Assembly: GCA_964035545.1 (NCBI GenBank)
Contig: OZ037765.1
Location: 22,328,495-22,392,494, forward strand
DNA from: Bugula neritina
Taxonomy: Eukaryota; Bryozoa; Gymnolaemata; Cheilostomatida; Bugulidae
Length of the DNA stretch: 64,000 bases
Direction of reading: 5' to 3'
The notes beneath the pieces were generated by a model, which saw only the letters and a list, made by a program, of their open reading frames with translations, was not told the DNA's origin and searched no databases. The position numbers were made by a program, and so were the translations under genes. Position 1 is the first letter of the stretch; each line of letters starts with the position of its first letter. Below, piece after piece: positions 1 to 15,100 of this stretch.

Positions 1-53
1 TAAGATTCATAAAGATACTGAGAAAACCCAAGCTAAGCGAGTTTCTAGAATAC

Positions 54-161
54 CTGATCATCTCTCGCCACTTTGCACTGCTCTGCCTGCTGACTCAGGT
101 TTTCTTCTAGTCTTTTCCTAAACTCTGAGTCATCAGCCATTCTCTGTTCACCTAAACTCTC
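54..161 (-). CDS. IMMT: MIC60 exon 11: coiled-coil exon nearest the window edge
   Basis: A 108-nt, phase-0 exon between a TTTCTAG acceptor and a CAG|GTATTC donor. It encodes 36 charged residues including DDSEFRKRLEENLSQQAEQ, resembling the late coiled coil of MIC60 that precedes the mitofilin domain. Phase matches exon 10, 6.7 kb away. Compared with vertebrate MIC60 some 40-50 residues seem to be missing between the two exons, so either this lineage is shorter there or a small exon was missed. Confidence 0.65.
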
Positions 162-3100
162 CTAGAAATATTATAGTGATAAACGATTACACATGAACAT
201 CCTTTCTAAGAATTAAAACCTTGAAACACTCTTTCGATATTATTCAATAAAAGATATCAAGGCTGGGTCCCCTCTAACAGGGATTAGATTATTTAGACAG
301 TGTGTAAAGCTGCAAAACTTTAGACTTCAATATTGCTAGTATGAATAATTTCAATCTGACTAATTTTCCCCAAAAAAATCGAGCCATGAAATAGTCAATC
401 GTGGGCCACAGGAATAGTATGCTCAGGTTTGTCTACTTGCTGCAAGTTAAAAATGACTAGCAACTTCATCATAAGACTCACTATAAATGAACAGAACACG
501 TAATATCTAGTCCGTGTGCACTCTATTTCGGCTATAACATAAAATGCAACACTCAGTTCAGTTTGACAACTCACAAATATGCTGCTCTGACCTTACTAGA
601 AATTTTCACCTTAGAAAACGTTTCACAAGTTAAGTCTGTTTGGATAAAACTCTCAGATGCCAACAGTAAACTGCAGTTCAATATAAAATTTACAGCCTTG
701 GCAGGTCATTTCTAAAAGAAACCGCCTTGAAAACAAAATCTGTTAGTCACCAGGAATGATGTAATCCTTGACACAACCACAATGTGATAATTTCCAAGAT
801 ATTTAGTTTTTTACTTGTTGAAAGCCTTTTCATTTATTGATAAACTAATTAATTGTCTGCCATTGAAGTTCTCAGAAAAAAATAATGCCAACAAAAATCA
901 AAAACACCCAAAACCTAGCCTCTATCATAACAGAAATAGCTCTGATAAAATGCATTTATTATGATTTAAAACATTTCAGAAAAAGTATTTGTTATTATTT
1001 TGTCAAGAGTTAAAATTCTCACAAACAGGATGTGTGCACTATGTACTGTCTTACACTGCAAGTCACAAGGTAGTGGTGAAAGTAGTTGGATGTTAGAAGT
1101 CTGTGTTAGTTCAGTGATGTGGTATTATTCCACTACCTTACTCGAGTAAATTTAAGAGAAACTATGTATACTGCACAACAAAACTTTAGTTGATGAACTA
1201 CAATGTTAATTATGGGTCATTTTACTTTATTTAGTACACATCAGCAAGTTAGGACTAAAACTTAGTTTCCTCAAAATTTATGAAAATTTACTATATGAGG
1301 TAATTTCATGTCCTGGAACATATTAGCGCAAACTTCATTGTTATATGAGCTAAATAGATATTATATGCGGACTGTGATTGTTTTTCATCACGATTTGAAA
1401 ATCTCAATTCACTAAATATTTACAAAAAAAGCATAGGAAATTAAGCAAAATTAAAAAGAACCTTGATTGTTTAGTTGTGTTTGTTTATATTTTATTATTT
1501 TAAGGCAAAAACCCATATACATTAGCAGCTAAATTGTGAAAAATGGCTAAAAATTAGAGATATCGAGTGTAAACTGAATTAAGTAAAATGACCCTTTAAA
1601 TATATTAAATTTTTAACGTCGCTACTTCAGTAAAAATTTTCTATTGAAAACTCTACAGCGTTTCAAAATAATTAAATGAAATTTATGATTTTAGCACATG
1701 CATGTAAGTGCAAGTACAAGCAGAACTTGCTTATAACTTTTCTAAACAAATTTATCAACTTTTCATCAACTAATTTTAAAGCATTAAAGGAGAGATACAG
1801 AACCATAAATTTGCCATAAAAATTGGAAGTTGATTGGCTGAAACAGGCATTTCATGGCCACATAAAAATGGCTTCTAAATAAAAGTTTGCTGTAATAACC
1901 GGTCCTGATCACTAAGTGACTTGCATAAACATCATTATAATCTGTATACTGCAGTTATATTTGAACCAAAATATTTCAATCCAACATCTAATCACTTAGC
2001 AACAACTTTTTTGCACATATTTTAAAACAATATAATTTAAAAACTTGAAAAAAATTTTCTTTTTTTTCTAAAAGAGTCCATCTTGTATTGAAGCGAATCT
2101 TTTTGGTATCATAGCATTCATGTTTTGTTGAATAACTCTTTTACAACTTTAAGCAACTAAATTGCCAACTTAGATAAAATGGCATGGCAGAATTGAGATT
2201 AATTTATGTTTCACAACAATAATTCTAAATTCAACAACATCCGTTTTATGATAAGGCGGATGTGGCTCAACATGAAAAAGCTGTAGAATGCAGATAGGCT
2301 GTGCTAAGACAAAGTAGAAAATTGTAAACATGCATAGGTTATATTGTGAATAAAGTTATAAAAGTTGCATCTTATAATCAATCTTTTCCTAAAAAATTTT
2401 TTGGCTTTCTATGTTGAATAAACTTATACCAGAAACTAATTTGCAAACACTTATAAAATTGAATTGAAATATAAAATTTATGTCAACGCCTAATAATACA
2501 TCCTGGAGTATAATTATGTTATGATAATTTAGCATTATGCATGACACCAGATTTAGAATAAATTACAATGTTATTAATATTATATAATTTCTTGATGTGC
2601 TATTTTTACCAACTCCTATAACATTTTGATCCTGGTAGGCAATTGGCTTCGCTTACCAGGATGGAATAGATAACAATAAAACTACATGGGAATTAGAGCT
2701 ACTGTACCATAATGCAATTGACAACTTTCAATGCACAGTCAACATTAGCAATATCATTTATTTTAAAACTCGGTTCTTTTGGACACTTGAAAAGCATTTA
2801 GTTTTGGTTTCTAATAACCCCATATCTTCAAAAATTCATAACATGTATCTTAGTTTTAAACAATAATTAAAATATCATTCAAAATGTTAGGTTGAAAACA
2901 TTATTCTCTAGACTCTAGAGTATGGACAAAGAAAGTGGCTACATGATAAATATTATTGGCTACTTCTAATGTGAAACCTATCCAAGACAGATAAATTTGC
3001 TTTAAATCTAAAGAGACCTGAAGACCTTGGGAAGCTTTGTTTTTTTCTTTTTATCAACGAGCATATTACCATGATAGTCAACAAAGAAAATACCAGACAG

Positions 3101-6100
3101 CATGCTATTATATGGTAACTTTGGCAAAAATTCTGACACAATTCATTAGCCAGTCGCCTGTTGGTCAAAGGAGTACAAGTCCATCGACCTGGGTCAGTTA
3201 TTGTTTAATATTCACTGGCAGACAGTTCAAAAATAAACTCTCAGCAGTATGTCTCATTTTGCAAGGTTATCACTATGGCCTTGGACAGTGTACACACATG
3301 AACAGGAAGTTGAGCTGAACTTTCAATTTGCATATAAATTTCAGATAAGCATGAGAATTTGTGAGAATGTTTTTAAATGCCGGGTGTTAGCTAACCAGAA
3401 AATTAGAATATGCTGTCAAAATTAATGATTGACTTTGCCTGGGTTTTTCATTTGTTAAGTATTTAAGAAACAGCATAATAATTTTGTGAATTTCATGTGA
3501 AACTATTTTGATGGATGATTTCGTTTCTCTTTGAAAAAAAGTTAATTAATTATATCACTGTTGCAATTTTAACAGCATAACATTTGTTATGTAATTTATC
3601 AACAACTTGTTTGAAGAAAAGTTTTATTATTACATGTTGCATACAGCATATCATCTTATAAAATCAGCTTCTTTCTATTTCACCTTTCTAAACAAATTTA
3701 CATCAAATATATTGAAATGCATTACTTTAGTTAGTCTTATTTTAGTTCAATGTCCTAGTATCCAATAAATTGATGCTGTCTCTACGGGTTTTATTCGTGG
3801 AATTTAGTATTTTTAGAACATTAAACTGATTGCGTTGAAAGAATAAAAACACAAATAAATAGCCATCAACACACTAAAGAAAAACTAAATTCCCAAAGCG
3901 TTCAGTACAATTAGCGTATATAATCATGAGTTTTTATGCCATTGAATGTTTTACTAATAAATGTCCCAAAACTTGGATCGTATAATATTCCAATAGATCG
4001 ACTTGCATTTGCCTGCAAAATGTGAAAAGAAGTTAGCAGTAAATTGCTCGATGCTTCACCCGTTCTTATTTCTCATCTACCACCACCATCATCACACTGT
4101 TTTAGAAAAACAATACATTGGATATACTAACTTCAAGACACCAGAACTTGAGCTAAAATCAATAGATTCAAAACTCCAGCTTGAGATCAATCTAAACCCA
4201 TAAGCCTTGTCCTTCACATTAGGTTAGAACAGAATTTAATTTTGGTGAATGGTGCAACATTCAACCACACTTTGACTATTCATCAAAAATAGATTTTCGG
4301 TACAGTCTTGTATCATCTTCGGAGCATTAAAACAACATATTTCATCCTTCAAAATGGTATAAGGCAGTACCAAAATACTAGCATTAAAACATAATTTCAC
4401 ATTTTCATTGCATACTTAATGTAGCCTAATTGTTGGCTATATAGGTGTATACAGTAAAATCTGGAAATACATATTGATTTCGGCTGTAGCTGTATGCTTT
4501 CTTCGAATGAGTTTATACTAAAAACAAAAATACTCTAATTACTAGTAATGTAATTAGACTTTTTTTTTCCAATAGCCTGTATATATTTTTACAGCTGGGT
4601 TCTTAAGACATTTGGTGAAAAAACTCCAATTTTTTTTCTACTTCTAAAATCTAAATTCTAAAAATCATAACTTGTAGAGCTGTTTTTCAACATCAATGGT
4701 GATTATGATTGCGATTACAAAATTGCTCGGTTTATGAAAATGCCACCATTAATAAATTCACTACTTTTTATTTGATGCTGAAAATAATTTGTTACCAGTC
4801 AAATGGGGTTGGAAATCGTACTGTCTGTGCAGTGAATACTTTTACTGACTAGCAATAAGGTTAACTCAAGTGATAACAACAAATATGTTGTTTACAGTTT
4901 TAAGACAGTTTTTTTTTTATTCGCAATATTGTAAAATACATCGGCTTGCTCTACTAAGTGCATTAGTTATATTCTGAGCCCTTAAGAAATCAGCTATAAG
5001 AGAAAATTATATTGTATGCAAGACGCTGTTATGCAGCACATATTTAAGTACTATTTTTTACATTATGTAAAGTACGGTACATTTACACCAATTCATTTTA
5101 TGAAAAGTGTTTTGACAATGTAGTTACTATTATTACTCTTTTTAAACACTAGTAAGTTACATCTAAAAGGCGGATGTCAACTGAACTGGTTATAATTTAA
5201 ATTTGACACCCTTCAGAAAATTCTCTGCAACTGTGCTATAAGAAATACAACACATTAATTGTATTCACACGAAATTCCTGAGAATTGCTGCAAACACTTA
5301 TAATCACCTAATTTTGCAGTTTATTAAAAATTTTGCATATAGATGCTAAAAAATTTTCAGCAATAATCGTTGACAAATTCCCCCCCCCCCAAAGGAAAAC
5401 ACAGATCTTATTTTAAAATAAATATTTTTGAGTTTCAAGAAAATAACCATGAGAGTTTAATCATAATTTTGTTTAACACTGCAGCAGGAAAACACAGAAT
5501 AAAAATCCAGATGGTATCTATTATTAAAGCAATAGTTTTATGCTTAAAACAGCATAGGAAGAGCACTCGGCCAAGAGAAAATAATTATTTTGCACTGATG
5601 CAGACTAAAATAAATTCTGGCTAAGAGCTATGGAGAGATATACCATCTCATAAGCCATTACTTTTTAGTCTATTGTTGCTTCTACAATTATTAATTAAAG
5701 ATAAAAAGCCATTTATCAAGTCAAGATTCTTGGAGATGTTTTCAAGAACTTCCCAAGCAGCTTTAGCATACAACCAAAAATAATTATTTCCCTACTTTAA
5801 AGTGGGAGTTGTCTCCCGCTTTAATATGCAAGAAAGATTTAGGTTCTTTAAATTCATGAATGAGAAAGTGAAACAGATGAATATCACCATGCAAGATGCA
5901 CTTTTCACTGAAGTAATCCATGTAAAAGATAAATGTGATGCAACGTTAGAACTTCATACATACACTTGATATAATGCTGAGTTATCAATCAACAGAACGT
6001 ATGAAACATGAACAAACATTTCCAAAACAACGGAGAGTTTAAGGAGACAATCAGTGATGAGTGATGAAGACCTTCTAGAACACAGCATGCTAGCAACACA

Positions 6101-9100
6101 TGCAGAGAAACTTCTATTTTAAAAAAATGGTAAAGTGCCATAATTTGGCATCTCCGCAGCCTTATTTTCTGAGTCAATTTTTTTGCTAAGCATACACTTC
6201 AGCTCTATTAAACTTATATTATAGCTTGAGATGGATTTGCTTAAATTTTTTATTGAAGAAAATGAAAAGGTGAATCTTTGAATAATAACTCAATATTCAT
6301 TATAAATATGACCTATTAAAGAGCACTAACCGCCATAAAGTTTACTAATCATTATTATTCTATTGGTAAACATACAGGTTTATAAACATATACACTTCTG
6401 ACTTTCCCTGAAGTAAAGCATAGAAATTTTGGGCAGCTACTTTCTTGCAAACTTATCAAATTTAAGACATGCAGATTTTAACATACGCAAAAGATGTTAT
6501 TGCTTCTGTTAAGACTTTGAAATGCTAGTTGGTTGGCTAGTAAAAGCTGAATCGGTCCATTTCAAAAGAATAAATTTACAAAGTTAATAAACATTGTAGT
6601 AAAAGTCTGACTTGCTGATGCCTATATTTAACAGTTTAAAATCTAAACTAATAAACATTGCAAAACTCAATGGGATTGGTTAGCTTCTAAAGAGGTGAAT
6701 AAATGCCGATATACAGAAAATGAATCAAACATATAGGCCACCATTCCAAATGCTAAAGAATCATCAGTTTTGGGAAAATTAGCATACTTACTACTTAGCA
6801 AACCATGAAAAATAAAAATAGACCCAGTACCTGCAACCTGTGCTTTTCAAACAGCTGCTGATCTCGAAGCTGCTGTTTCAACAGCAGAACTTGTCTATGG
6901 GCATGTTCAACAAGGGCTGCAAGCTGGGCTGGGCTAAGCTTGTCTCCTGTGTAAATATACTCAAGTGAGCCGGAGTCAAAATTTGGTGCTCAACAGTTTA
7001 ATTGACTAGAATACCCAGCAGCTGCTGCTGTTGCCCTGCTAAATTTAACTTCAGCATTAGGGCAAGGACAAGTTCCAATATTTAAAAATAGCTCACTATA
7101 ATAACAATCTCCAGCTCACTCTGATTTATTGTGATTTTTAATATTTCAGTTTTAATAAGTTGCCAAATCCTATTGACATTTTATAACTTTAAAAGTATTT
7201 GACTTTTGGCAGGTGAATATAGTGGATTTAAATTACAGTTGCTAGAAGCTTCTACAATTATATGCAGGCTCTGATTCAAACAGTTCATCAGTGACCTTTA
7301 ATTTTAAGGTCACACTATTGACAAAGACACAGTACTATATTTAGTTATTGGACCCTGTAAAAAATAGTGAAATTCTAATTATTGATATCAACACCATGGC
7401 AATCAACGTCTGTTTAAATTTTAATTCTTGGAAATAGTATCAATCTAAAGTCAAAACTAATTTGACATTTAACACTAATAGGGCATGTTCAGGCAGTTAT
7501 TACATATCACCTTTTTGGTCTAGTCGGGACTTGGGAAATTTCCCTTGAAGCTCTTGTTGGAATAAGATTTCTTGCTCATGCAGATTTTTATAGTACTCTT
7601 TCATAACATCTGTAAGCTTATCAACATTGGCCAGGCGAGCTGTGGAGTGATGGAGTTCGTCTGAAATATCTTTAGCCTGTTTCTCAAAACTAAACCCACC
7701 AATAAAAACATGCAATTATCATGTTAAATAACAAAGCAATCATGAAGTCATGGCCACCCAACTACTTTTAAAATGCAAATATTTTCTCATGCAAAAGGTA
7801 ATAAAAATTCAAATTAGGATACTCAATTTGAAAAATAATAAATAAACTTGAAATAGTCCACATAGTCAAAAATTGCTATTTACTTTTATTACTTTGAAAA
7901 ATAGGTTTTCCCCAATTTAAAGGTTAAAAGACGATCATGAGAATTTTTTCCCAAAACTCTGTACAGTTTGGACTGATTAACAGCATGTAGTTCTCATGAA
8001 CAGTAAAGATTAAGTTTAGCAATATAATTATGTAGGTAATACCATAGGCACAAATATTTGAACATGGCTTATATTTTACAAATAAAATAATAATATAACA
8101 ATTCATTTTAATGAGGGCAATTGTAATTCAATCAGACATCACCTGATTTTTGTTAAGGGGGTCATCATAAATTTGAAAATACAACTCAAAACACATGTTG
8201 TCTTGATTATTAAATCTGAAGAGACAAATAGATGTGTGAGGTACACAGTCTTACCTTGGGATAGATGGATGGCCACTAGTCAAATCATCACCTTTTGCTT
8301 TTTCAATAATGTTTAAAATATCTATGAGTAGTTTATCAGCAGCTTGAGTGACTTCTAGGGCATAAGACGATTGCTCCAAACTTGTTTGGCGTAGTTCACA
8401 CACCCTGGCCCAGTGCTCTTGTGCTATCTAAAGTAGGTAATAGGTACACTGATTTCAAATTACTACTATCTCAAACAAAACTCATAAATGAAATTAAGGC
8501 AGATTACCTTTACTCAATCACGCAAGTTTATAGTCGCTATCCCTGTTATGTGAGTAACCCCTGATGGAAAGGACTTATTCATATGTGGCACAGGAGCAAT
8601 TATGACTGAATGCCCTTCCTAACATCTACAATGGCCTTCACTGGGGTTTGAACCCATGACTTTGTGTTTACTAAGCAAATGCTCCAAGCCCTAGGGCCTA
8701 GACCATGACTTTACTGACAAACTTTTAATGACCAGTGTGGATTTCAAGAGGGTTGGTTTATGGGTATTGAGGGAGGCAATACATTAAAACTCACGTAATT
8801 AAAATATATCAGTATTATAACTTGTAGCTGAAAATAAACAAGAAACACAACTCATTAACAATAGCTAAAAATTACTGCTTTTAAACTTTGAAATCTTATA
8901 ATTGGGCATAAATACTACTTTAATTAGTCTACACTAGCTCTCATTGTACTAAAATGCTTGAGTATTCCCAAAATAGAATTAAGGTCATACAAAGGTGGTA
9001 GGTTTAGTGTAGTTTGCTAACAAAAATTAATTACACATTAATCACACCAAACTATTTTATTACTCCAATATAATATAAGGAGCATTAAAATACTACTTTT

Positions 9101-12100
9101 TCAATATAATTCATGATGAATAATTTTAATTACACATCCGGTGTAAAATCATAAATTTATTTTTTCAATTTCATGTATTTTGATTATTGGAAAGATTTTT
9201 TATAAAAAAAAATTCCAGTAAAATTTCCTAGAAAAAAGCTAGAATCCAGCGAATAGAGAGCCTATAGAGCTATTCTGGCAATTTAAATATTACAAACATT
9301 ATTGGAAAAATATCCATCTTTTATTATTATTATTTTATTACCGGAATAACTCTCTGCAAAAGAATTACCTAGCTACTAAAAACCGTAACATAGAGTTTTC
9401 ACAGAGCTTGCAACTACAAACAAAGGTGAGTTTAATCAACATATAGTTTCCTGTTGCCACACTAACAAAGAGGTTGAATATAGTCAGTACAATACTAACT
9501 GTTTGGTGCACTAAGGTATAAACAAAATTATTACAGGAAAGCTTCATGCTTTGCTCTTTACTAATGGCAATTTAAATAAAAATAACATTTATACATACGT
9601 ACTAGTTCTATTAGTAATAATATTAGTACTTGTGTAGGCAATATGCACGAAAAAATAAATCCATGGTTAGGCATTTGGTTTCTTCAGATTTGTTGGCACG
9701 GCTGTGTTTTTTACGATATTCTAGATTAAAGAAGAAACAAAAAATACACTATATTTGCTGATTCATGTTTATCTATGACTCAGCCCTTCCATTGAATAGA
9801 ACCATTGCTGGTAAATTCATAATTTTAGAATATAACTTAGAGATGTCACAACATATCTTAATAGAATATGGCATACATCACAGTATCTCTTGACATGTGT
9901 ATAAAAACTAAATTAGATATTTACATGTAGCAATTGTAATATAGTATTCACACTTTTAAAAATATTATGATGTTTTAAATGTTATAATAAAACAGTGAAA
10001 ATTTTATATAATGCTTGGGTAGGAGTAAAATGCATCATGTGGGAGGCATATATTGCAATGCACTTCCGCAGCATCGATTCTCTCTAGAACATCATACATA
10101 ATATTTATGAACATCTGCATACAGCAATTGCTATTTACAATGCCTACTATTAACAGGCAAAGCAAATTATAAACTGTAAAAGATGGATCATCTCTAATAA
10201 AAATTAGCATTAGTTGTGATTGACCATTAATAAGCTTCCTTAGTCACCATTGCTTAGCCATAAAATATTTGACCTTCAGTTAAAGGCCTCACATTACACG
10301 AATAACAAAACTTTAAAAATTTGCTAACATGAACATTCTCACCAAATATTACAATATTATATACATAATAATGAGCCTTACTGGATGAATATGGGCTAGG
10401 AACATCTCTGAATTATAAAATGATGAATAATAATTTGGTAATTGGTGGCATTGATATAATGACAAATTTCTTTATACGTTTAGAACTTCTGGCACTTGGT
10501 TATCTTGTATTTATGCTATATTTCATCAGAAATTTATTATGCATAAGAGCATATTATTCAAGTGACACAAGATTAGACAAAAACAAGAAGATATTGCTAA
10601 GAATAAGTATTATACAATTTGTTTTACTCTAGCATTGTACATATATCACCACAGCTAGAAAACTAGGGCAGATAAGAAATTTATTTAAACATAAATTAGA
10701 TCTATGGCTAAATATTAATTTCCGCCTATTTCTCATTCTCCTATGATAAAATGTTAAATATTACTGATGAAATTATGCATACATTTGAAAGGACAAGAGT
10801 TCAAACTGCATTCAACTAAGACAATTTAAATATAGGTTATTTATAGAGAAGTAAAATAGACAAGCAATGATTATGAATAGTTAAATTCAGCTGGGAACAA
10901 GAGTTGCTACTGCATTATGCAGCAGGAACCAGGAACTGTGTACTTTAATACATCTGCCAACATTGTTCTTCTGTCAGCTAATACATATTTAGTAAATAAT
11001 AGACCATTGTATATATATTTACAGTTTGGCCACCTGCACTTGGTCACAAGTGAAAAATGATAATTTGTATATAGAGGACATATTGAGGTCTTGAAAAAAT
11101 CACACAGAGAATTATTCACCCTTAATTATTAATTCATACTATAAAAATAAGAAACACTACTACTGCTACTTTTATCTTGTAGAAACAGTACCGCAGTCCC
11201 ATAATTACTCATACCACAGCCCCAATAGCTCAACAATGTATCTACATTTGATTAGATCAAGTTGGCTTACTAATAACACTTTTCCAATTGAAACATATAT
11301 TTAAATACTTAAAAATAATAATGAAAATGAAATTGCTACAAATACTTTTTGAAAAATATACATAATGAAGTTTTACTAGTTTTTTCTTTGTTATATATTA
11401 TAAGGCCTATTAGTAAAGAAATATAAAATGAGAATACAGATACAACTAAAACTAAGTCACAACTAACAACTACATCTTGTCAGTAACTTTCAGTTATATA
11501 GGTAACTGGCTATACTCTATAATACAATATAATATACAAATATACACTGTACATTAGATAAAACAGATGTTGCCCTTTTATCAAACACACTCCATTCATA
11601 ACTGTGTATTTATTAAAAACCACGTTACATTATATTTCCCCAAAAGGTGTAAAGTTTGCCATAGCTTTAATCTTATGAAAATTTTATTTTTTGCAATTCG
11701 TAATGCTTATAATTTTAGATTTATTTCCAGTTAAATATTACTGATAAACCGGCATAAAGTATTACATGATGGCCATTTATTAAACAGTTAATCAAATATG
11801 TCATTTAAGCATTATTAATATGTGGCACCCAATAAACCACCATCTAAATGCAGTATATTAGAGACTGCATCAGACCGTATCTTAAGATAAATTATGCATT
11901 TTTATTATTAATCAAGTGTACATCATGCAAGAAAATTTCAGACAAAAAACAAGTCTGCAAGAGTCTGACTAAGTGAGTCACGAATGAAAACCAATTCCCA
12001 TACAATACTATTTAATAAAACTGCTTGGGGGTCGAAAAAATTTTTTGTTACGAATCTGGTACACTTAACTACCAGATTAAACTGATGGCCTACAAAATGT

Positions 12101-15100
12101 AGAATAAGGCACATGCTTTGGGGTTGTGACTAAAGAACAAATGAAATTATATACTAATTTGTAACAAAGTTTCATGTTTGTTTCAACGTGAAAGGCCAAT
12201 GAGGCAGAGGTATTTTGATGTGCCTTGAAAATTATATATAGCCTGTGCTTTCAAAATCACATTCTCAACATCTGGAGAGGATGAAAATCGAATTTAGCAT
12301 TAAATTTTCATTTTCACACTGTTCCTAAGATTTTAGATAGAGCTGGGAATTTGACAAGTTGATCCCATTCAGACATGGAGTTATGTAACATATTCACTCT
12401 GCAGCAAAAAACTTAAACTTGTGCAAAAAATTGATAAATATTTCTCTAATGATTTAATCATTATAAATGCATACATATTTAATCATCTCTTAGCCTTTAC
12501 TGGTATGTGATCAAGCTGATAGTACAGCATAGCCCAATAATCATGCCAAAAGAAACTTGAAATAATTTAAAGTAGACCTACACAGTCAATGTCTGCGTCC
12601 ATTGCTTTCTTCAGTTCCACATTGTACTCATCACTGACATCCGCTGCCTTAGAGTTCAACAATACTGCCTTCTTGGTGCTCTCTAGAACTTCACTAAACT
12701 TTCTGGACAAGATTCGCTCAAACTCTGTAATGATACCCGAGATATAGAGTATGTATTCAGGTTGAACGCTAGAAATATTGATATGCGGCATTTACATCAA
12801 CTGTCAACTTTAAAACTTACTAGAAGTTACAGAATATGCATGTTACTTGTATAAAGTTACATTAAATAGCTTAATAGCATTATGGTCTATTCAAGTGTAA
12901 TAACATATAAATGTCTCAAACTCTAAACCTCTATGTACAAAACGTCCAACCAATACATACCAGCATTCTTTGCCAACTTATTCTCTTCAAACTCTTTAGC
13001 AGCTTGAATCTTAGTCTCCAGTGCCTTTTGGTCAGCCAGCTCTTTGGCTAAACGAGACTCCTTCAGCTTTCTCAGTCCGTCAAGTCTATCCTGCTCCAGT
13101 CTATTCAAAACATCTTCATCTTCTCTTGATCGTTTGCCTGTCATAGACGACAGCTTTTAGTAATATTTAAAAATATACAAATGAGTTCCTTGTAAAGCTA
13201 TAGCTAGATTGAATCGAAAATAAAAGCAAGTTATATTTTAGAGTGTGAGTTACGACCACTAAATTCCAAGCTGTCAAACTGACCAGGTAGCCGAGTGTCC
13301 TTGTTGAAACGGCTGATGCTATTTGTGTCAGCTTCAGATCCGGCATTACTAATTACCATGCAGTTGGTCAAAACAGGAATCACAAGTCATTATGAGGGCT
13401 AATCGAAATTTGCTACCTCAGTGATGAACACTTGCTTGTTGGCATTATAACAAGATGGCAGCAACAAAGGAGGCAGCACTTTAGTAGCGGTTGAAATTCA
13501 TATCATTTTATTTATCATAATATGCTAAATGGAATATTTAATACGCATTATTGTTTTACTTGGAAGCAGCCGTAGTCCAGGGTTTAGTTAACACGAAGTC
13601 ATGGGTTTGATCCCCAGAACAGGCCATTGGTGATGTTGGAAGGGCATTTAGTCGTAATTGCTCATTTGTCACAATAGTGAAAAAGTAGTAAGCCCGCTTA
13701 AAAAACCCATTCTATCAGGAGGTCTCACAGGGATAACGACTATAAACGGACATGATTCTTTTTACTTATTTCTATTTGGAGAACAAAAGTAGCAGCTACC
13801 TTGTAATCAACATACATCAGCAGCCATGATGGAATAACTGAGTACTAAGTCAGAGTTGCTGCAGTTAGCCATTGCTGATGACTTGTTTACTTGTGGATGC
13901 TCAAACATCATCGAATTTATTCTAACTGAGAGTTTAGTAAATCATATAAGTAATTAAACCAATTGATTATTGGCTACTTGAAACACTCTGTCACATTTTC
14001 ACATTTTATACTCCCAGTCTGAGATGATTACACATCTATTGATCCTCTTCACACACCTCAATGCTTACATATTAGCAAGCTTATTAAAAGATTAATAGTG
14101 AGTCAACTACACATTTTTTTCAAAAAAAATACTATAAAAGTTAGTTTTCTAAGCTTTGTTCGGTAACAAAACCTCTCCAGTATTTAATGCAGAACTCCCA
14201 GCATGCAATGCATTATTACTATATAAGCCTCCCTATAACTACCATCAAAACTTAAAGGGTAAACACTTAAGAAATTTATTCATTACTCCTTATATTTTAC
14301 TGCTTGCAATATAAATTAAAATTTCAGTAATGACAAGGCACTATGTATGCCTTGTATTTGGCAAAGGCTTCTTATTTGGAGACTACCAGCTAAAGCCAAC
14401 GCAATATAAAGCTTAATTTAGACTTATCTTCTCACTTTTTGTGAGAAGATAACTTTAATATATTGAAGTATAGTTATTGTAGAACCAATAATTGCATATA
14501 GGTTGCTTCATAGTTACACATTGAATCTGGAGATAGTGTGGCCTTGCAATAATATAAGTACAAGAAAGGAAAATGTGGCATTGTAAAGAAGAAGGCACGA
14601 AATCTAATGCAAACCTGCAACAAGTAGCTGTACACTGTCTTCAACAATACTGGCTAAGACAGAATCCCCAGTCTTTTCCACAGCTGCTGGAGTCTTAGTC
14701 GGTTGATTTTCAGCAGAGGGTTGGGACTTCAATACAGGTTTCTCAGGAACAGTTGGTGAAACTTTGCTAGAGCTCTTAATACTTTCCAATGCCTTGGATT
14801 CCTTGTCCTTATTTCGTGCATCAGTTACATTATGCGTCGTCTGTAAATTCGGTACTGGAGACAACCTGACAATTATTACTACAGAATAATTCTCTGGCAT
14901 CATACACACATTAGCCTGCTTATATACACAAAAGTATACTGTGAAGAAAACAATCTAAAAGGAAAAATCGAATAACAAACAACATAGAATTTTCCCATTA
15001 AATGTGGTCAGGCATGCTTCTCTTAGATTGAACTGATTAGCCACCAACATGTCTACCAGATGAACTAAGCAGTGTTTTGGTTGCAGTGCGACTGTTTATA

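Noticed and set aside
13284-13348. Longer version of MIC60 exon 5 with acceptor at 13349
   Set aside because: It would break phase with exon 4. The 48-nt version starting at 13331 keeps frame, although its pyrimidine tract is weak.
13600-13625. Possible tRNA gene (B-box-like GGGTTTGATCCCC)
   Set aside because: No cloverleaf can be formed around it, and the same head is fused to a shared body in three copies, so it is a SINE.
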